From NCBI GenBank assembly GCA_019894875.1, contig JAGXNR010000154.1, forward strand, positions 1-6,010: a stretch of 6,010 nt of DNA, written 5' to 3'. The notes under the pieces were generated by a model. It did no database searches. It was not told the origin of the DNA and was given only the letters and a program-made list of their open reading frames with translations. Below, in pieces: positions 5,000 to 6,010 of the stretch. Origin of the DNA: Promethearchaeota archaeon. Lineage in GTDB: Archaea > Asgardarchaeota > Lokiarchaeia > Sigynarchaeales > SOKP01. Within the stretch, counting starts at the first letter, position 1. Each line of letters opens with the position of its first letter. The translations under genes and the position numbers were made by a program.

Positions 5000-5232
5000 T
5001 CCGTGGTTCGCGTCACCGCGCCCCACTCTCGTCAGTACCTTATACCAATCATTTATACTATGACTCACGCAGCCTACGAACACTTTCACGACCGCTTTCA
5101 CGACCGCTTCCATGCCCGCTCTGCGATACAGTTGATCCCAACTTTCACAGGAAAGTCTTCTCAACTAATCAGTATAAACACCCAATATAAAGCCCAACTA
5201 TTATGAAATAAGATTGGCTGATTATTTTCGGG
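5000..5232 (-). other. Expanded H98 / ES39 region of 23S rRNA
   Basis: Between GUCGGACCCG (ending near 5230) and GGAGAUGAGACGAGU (near 5000) the rRNA has about 230 nt where bacteria have a short helix 98. It contains a clean hairpin (5130-5166: AGTTGA pairs with TCAACT, ACTTTC with GAAAGT) and a 12-bp tandem repeat. Very large ES39 segments are known in Asgard archaea, which supports the lineage call. Confidence 0.65.
5083..5118 (-). repeat. 12-bp tandem repeat inside the 23S expansion
   Basis: CTTTCACGACCG occurs twice in tandem (5083-5094 and 5095-5106), followed by the degenerate third unit CTTCCATGCCCG (5107-5118). It lies in the ES39 insert and suggests growth of the segment by slippage or unequal exchange. 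Confidence 0.7.
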
Positions 5233-5461
5233 TCCGACTTCGTGCTTAGATGCTTTCAGCACTTATCCGTTAGCGCGTGGCTGCCCGGCGATACCTTGTC
5301 AGATAACCGGTACACTAGAGGCGCCGGCAAAATGTTCCTCTCGTACTGATTTTCCCTTACCCTCAATCAACCTACAAGCCCAGCAGATAGAATCCGACCT
5401 GACTCACGTCGGTCTAAACCCAGCTCACGTTCCCTTTTAATGGGCGTACAGCCCCACCCTT

Positions 5462-5509
5462 GGGAGTTATGCGCACCGCTCCGAAACCGAAACGATTATG
5501 TGCGCTCCC
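5462..5509 (-). other. Lengthened helix 91 of 23S rRNA
   Basis: The stem GGGAG / CTCCC (5462-5466 with 5505-5509), which in E. coli closes a short hairpin (helix 91), is here extended by a second stem CGCAC / GTGCG (5472-5476 with 5500-5504) and a ~23-nt apical part with two CCGAAA units. The flanking universal sequences are intact on both sides, so this is an insert in a real rRNA. Confidence 0.65.
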
Positions 5510-6010
5510 AGGATAGGAAGAGCCGACATCGAGGAAGCAAGCCACGAGGTCGATAGGAACTCTTACTCGTGACAACTCTGTTACCCCCGGGGTAATTTTT
5601 CTATCACCTCAACCAGCCACACGAGCACAGTTAAGGATCGCTAGACCAGGCGTTAGCCTCAGGATTCCTTGGTAATCAGAATCCAGTCAGGCCAGCTTTT
5701 GCTCTTAAACTCTTCAGCGGATTCCTGACCCGCCTGAGCTGACCTTTGGTTTCTCTAGATATCTTTTCTAGAGAGAGCCGCCCCAGCCAAACTGCCCACC
5801 TGCGGGTGTCCGACACTTTCGTGCCGTTAGTGATCCCAAGAAAGAAAGCCGGTATTCCAAAGTTGCTCCACCGTAACCGAAATTACGGCATCTACGCTCC
5901 CGACTACACTCTGTATCTAGCTCAAGACCACAGCAACAGGCTGCAGTAAAACTCCACGGGGTCTTCTCGTCCCACCAGGTATCTCCGGACCGTTCGCCGG
6001 AGTGTAATTT

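Larger units (their letters stand above)
4885..6010 (-). rRNA. 23S ribosomal RNA, 3' part (domains V and VI)
   Basis: Read on the minus strand, the universal landmarks come in order: GACGAGAAGACCCCGUGGAG (5957-5976 region), the peptidyl-transferase segment with CCCCGGGGGUAACAG (around 5577-5592), GAUGUCGGCUC (5521-5532), the P-loop/A-loop region with GAGCUGGGUUUAGACCG (5394-5428), the sarcin-ricin loop AGUACGAGAGGAAC (5334-5347), GCUGAAAGCAUCUAAGCACG (5242-5262), and the end GCUACUCUCAAUAGC (4903-4917). The 5' part lies outside the window. The mature 3' end is estimated near 4885 and may be off by 10-20 nt, because the pairing 5' strand is not visible. Odd points are a lengthened helix 91, a long H98/ES39 insert and a G where A2448 is usual. 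No 5S gene follows downstream. All protein ORFs reported by frame inside this region are shadows. Confidence 0.97.

Noticed and set aside
4783..5206. ORFs on both strands (4783-5190 +, 4904-5164 -, 5003-5206 +) within the 23S 3' region
   Set aside because: They overlap rRNA and its trailer; the translations are low-complexity shadows rich in Ser, Pro, Arg and His.
5746..5949. 67-aa plus-strand ORF
   Set aside because: It is antisense to conserved 23S domain V.

Overview
The window looks archaeal, most likely from an Asgard archaeon of the Lokiarchaeota (Promethearchaeota) type. The basis is: AT-rich protein genes with TATA boxes about 26-30 bp from the start codon (leaderless or short-leader mRNAs), a 23S rRNA with an archaeal/eukaryote-like domain V and a very long insert where H98/ES39 lies, an M29 aminopeptidase, a secreted protein ending in a PGY-type membrane tail, and a small protein with a helical segment like that of archaeal RPA. 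The lineage is an inference; no search was possible.

Layout. 1-401 (+) is the 3' end of a gene of the HpaB / 4-hydroxybutyryl-CoA dehydratase family. From 533 to 6010 almost everything reads on the minus strand. 6010 to about 4885 is the 3' ~1.1 kb of a 23S rRNA gene (domains V and VI). Its last ~40 nt, together with a ~160 nt trailer and a T-rich terminator, form a sequence (copy 5, 4722-4926) that recurs downstream, whole or in part, at 4277-4370, 2835-3039, 2371-2517, 2086-2146 and 533-755. Every copy has the same orientation as the 23S gene. A further 22-bp piece of 23S lies at 3752-3773.

Each interval between copies holds one minus-strand ORF whose stop codon lies inside, or (in four of five cases) within about 15 bp of, the next copy: an 83-aa zinc-ribbon tail-anchored protein, a 230-aa secreted/membrane protein, a 76-aa two-helix membrane protein, a 58-66-aa basic protein, and the 369-aa M29 aminopeptidase (170 bp before its copy). 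The layout [promoter-ORF-repeat]n downstream of the 23S gene resembles a cassette array in which the rRNA 3' end/trailer is the shared module. It could reflect repeated site-specific integration at the 23S 3' end, retroposition of rRNA-tailed transcripts, or recombination that spread a strong terminator. The sequence alone does not decide between these, and no integrase or reverse transcriptase lies in the window.

One gene, a 76-aa RPA-like protein at 3901-4131, runs against the array on the plus strand. No tRNA, 5S rRNA or CRISPR array was found. Stretches without a clear gene (402-925, 3684-3900, 4132-4363, 4616-4884) hold repeat copies, promoters, one AT-rich palindrome and a possible gene remnant.
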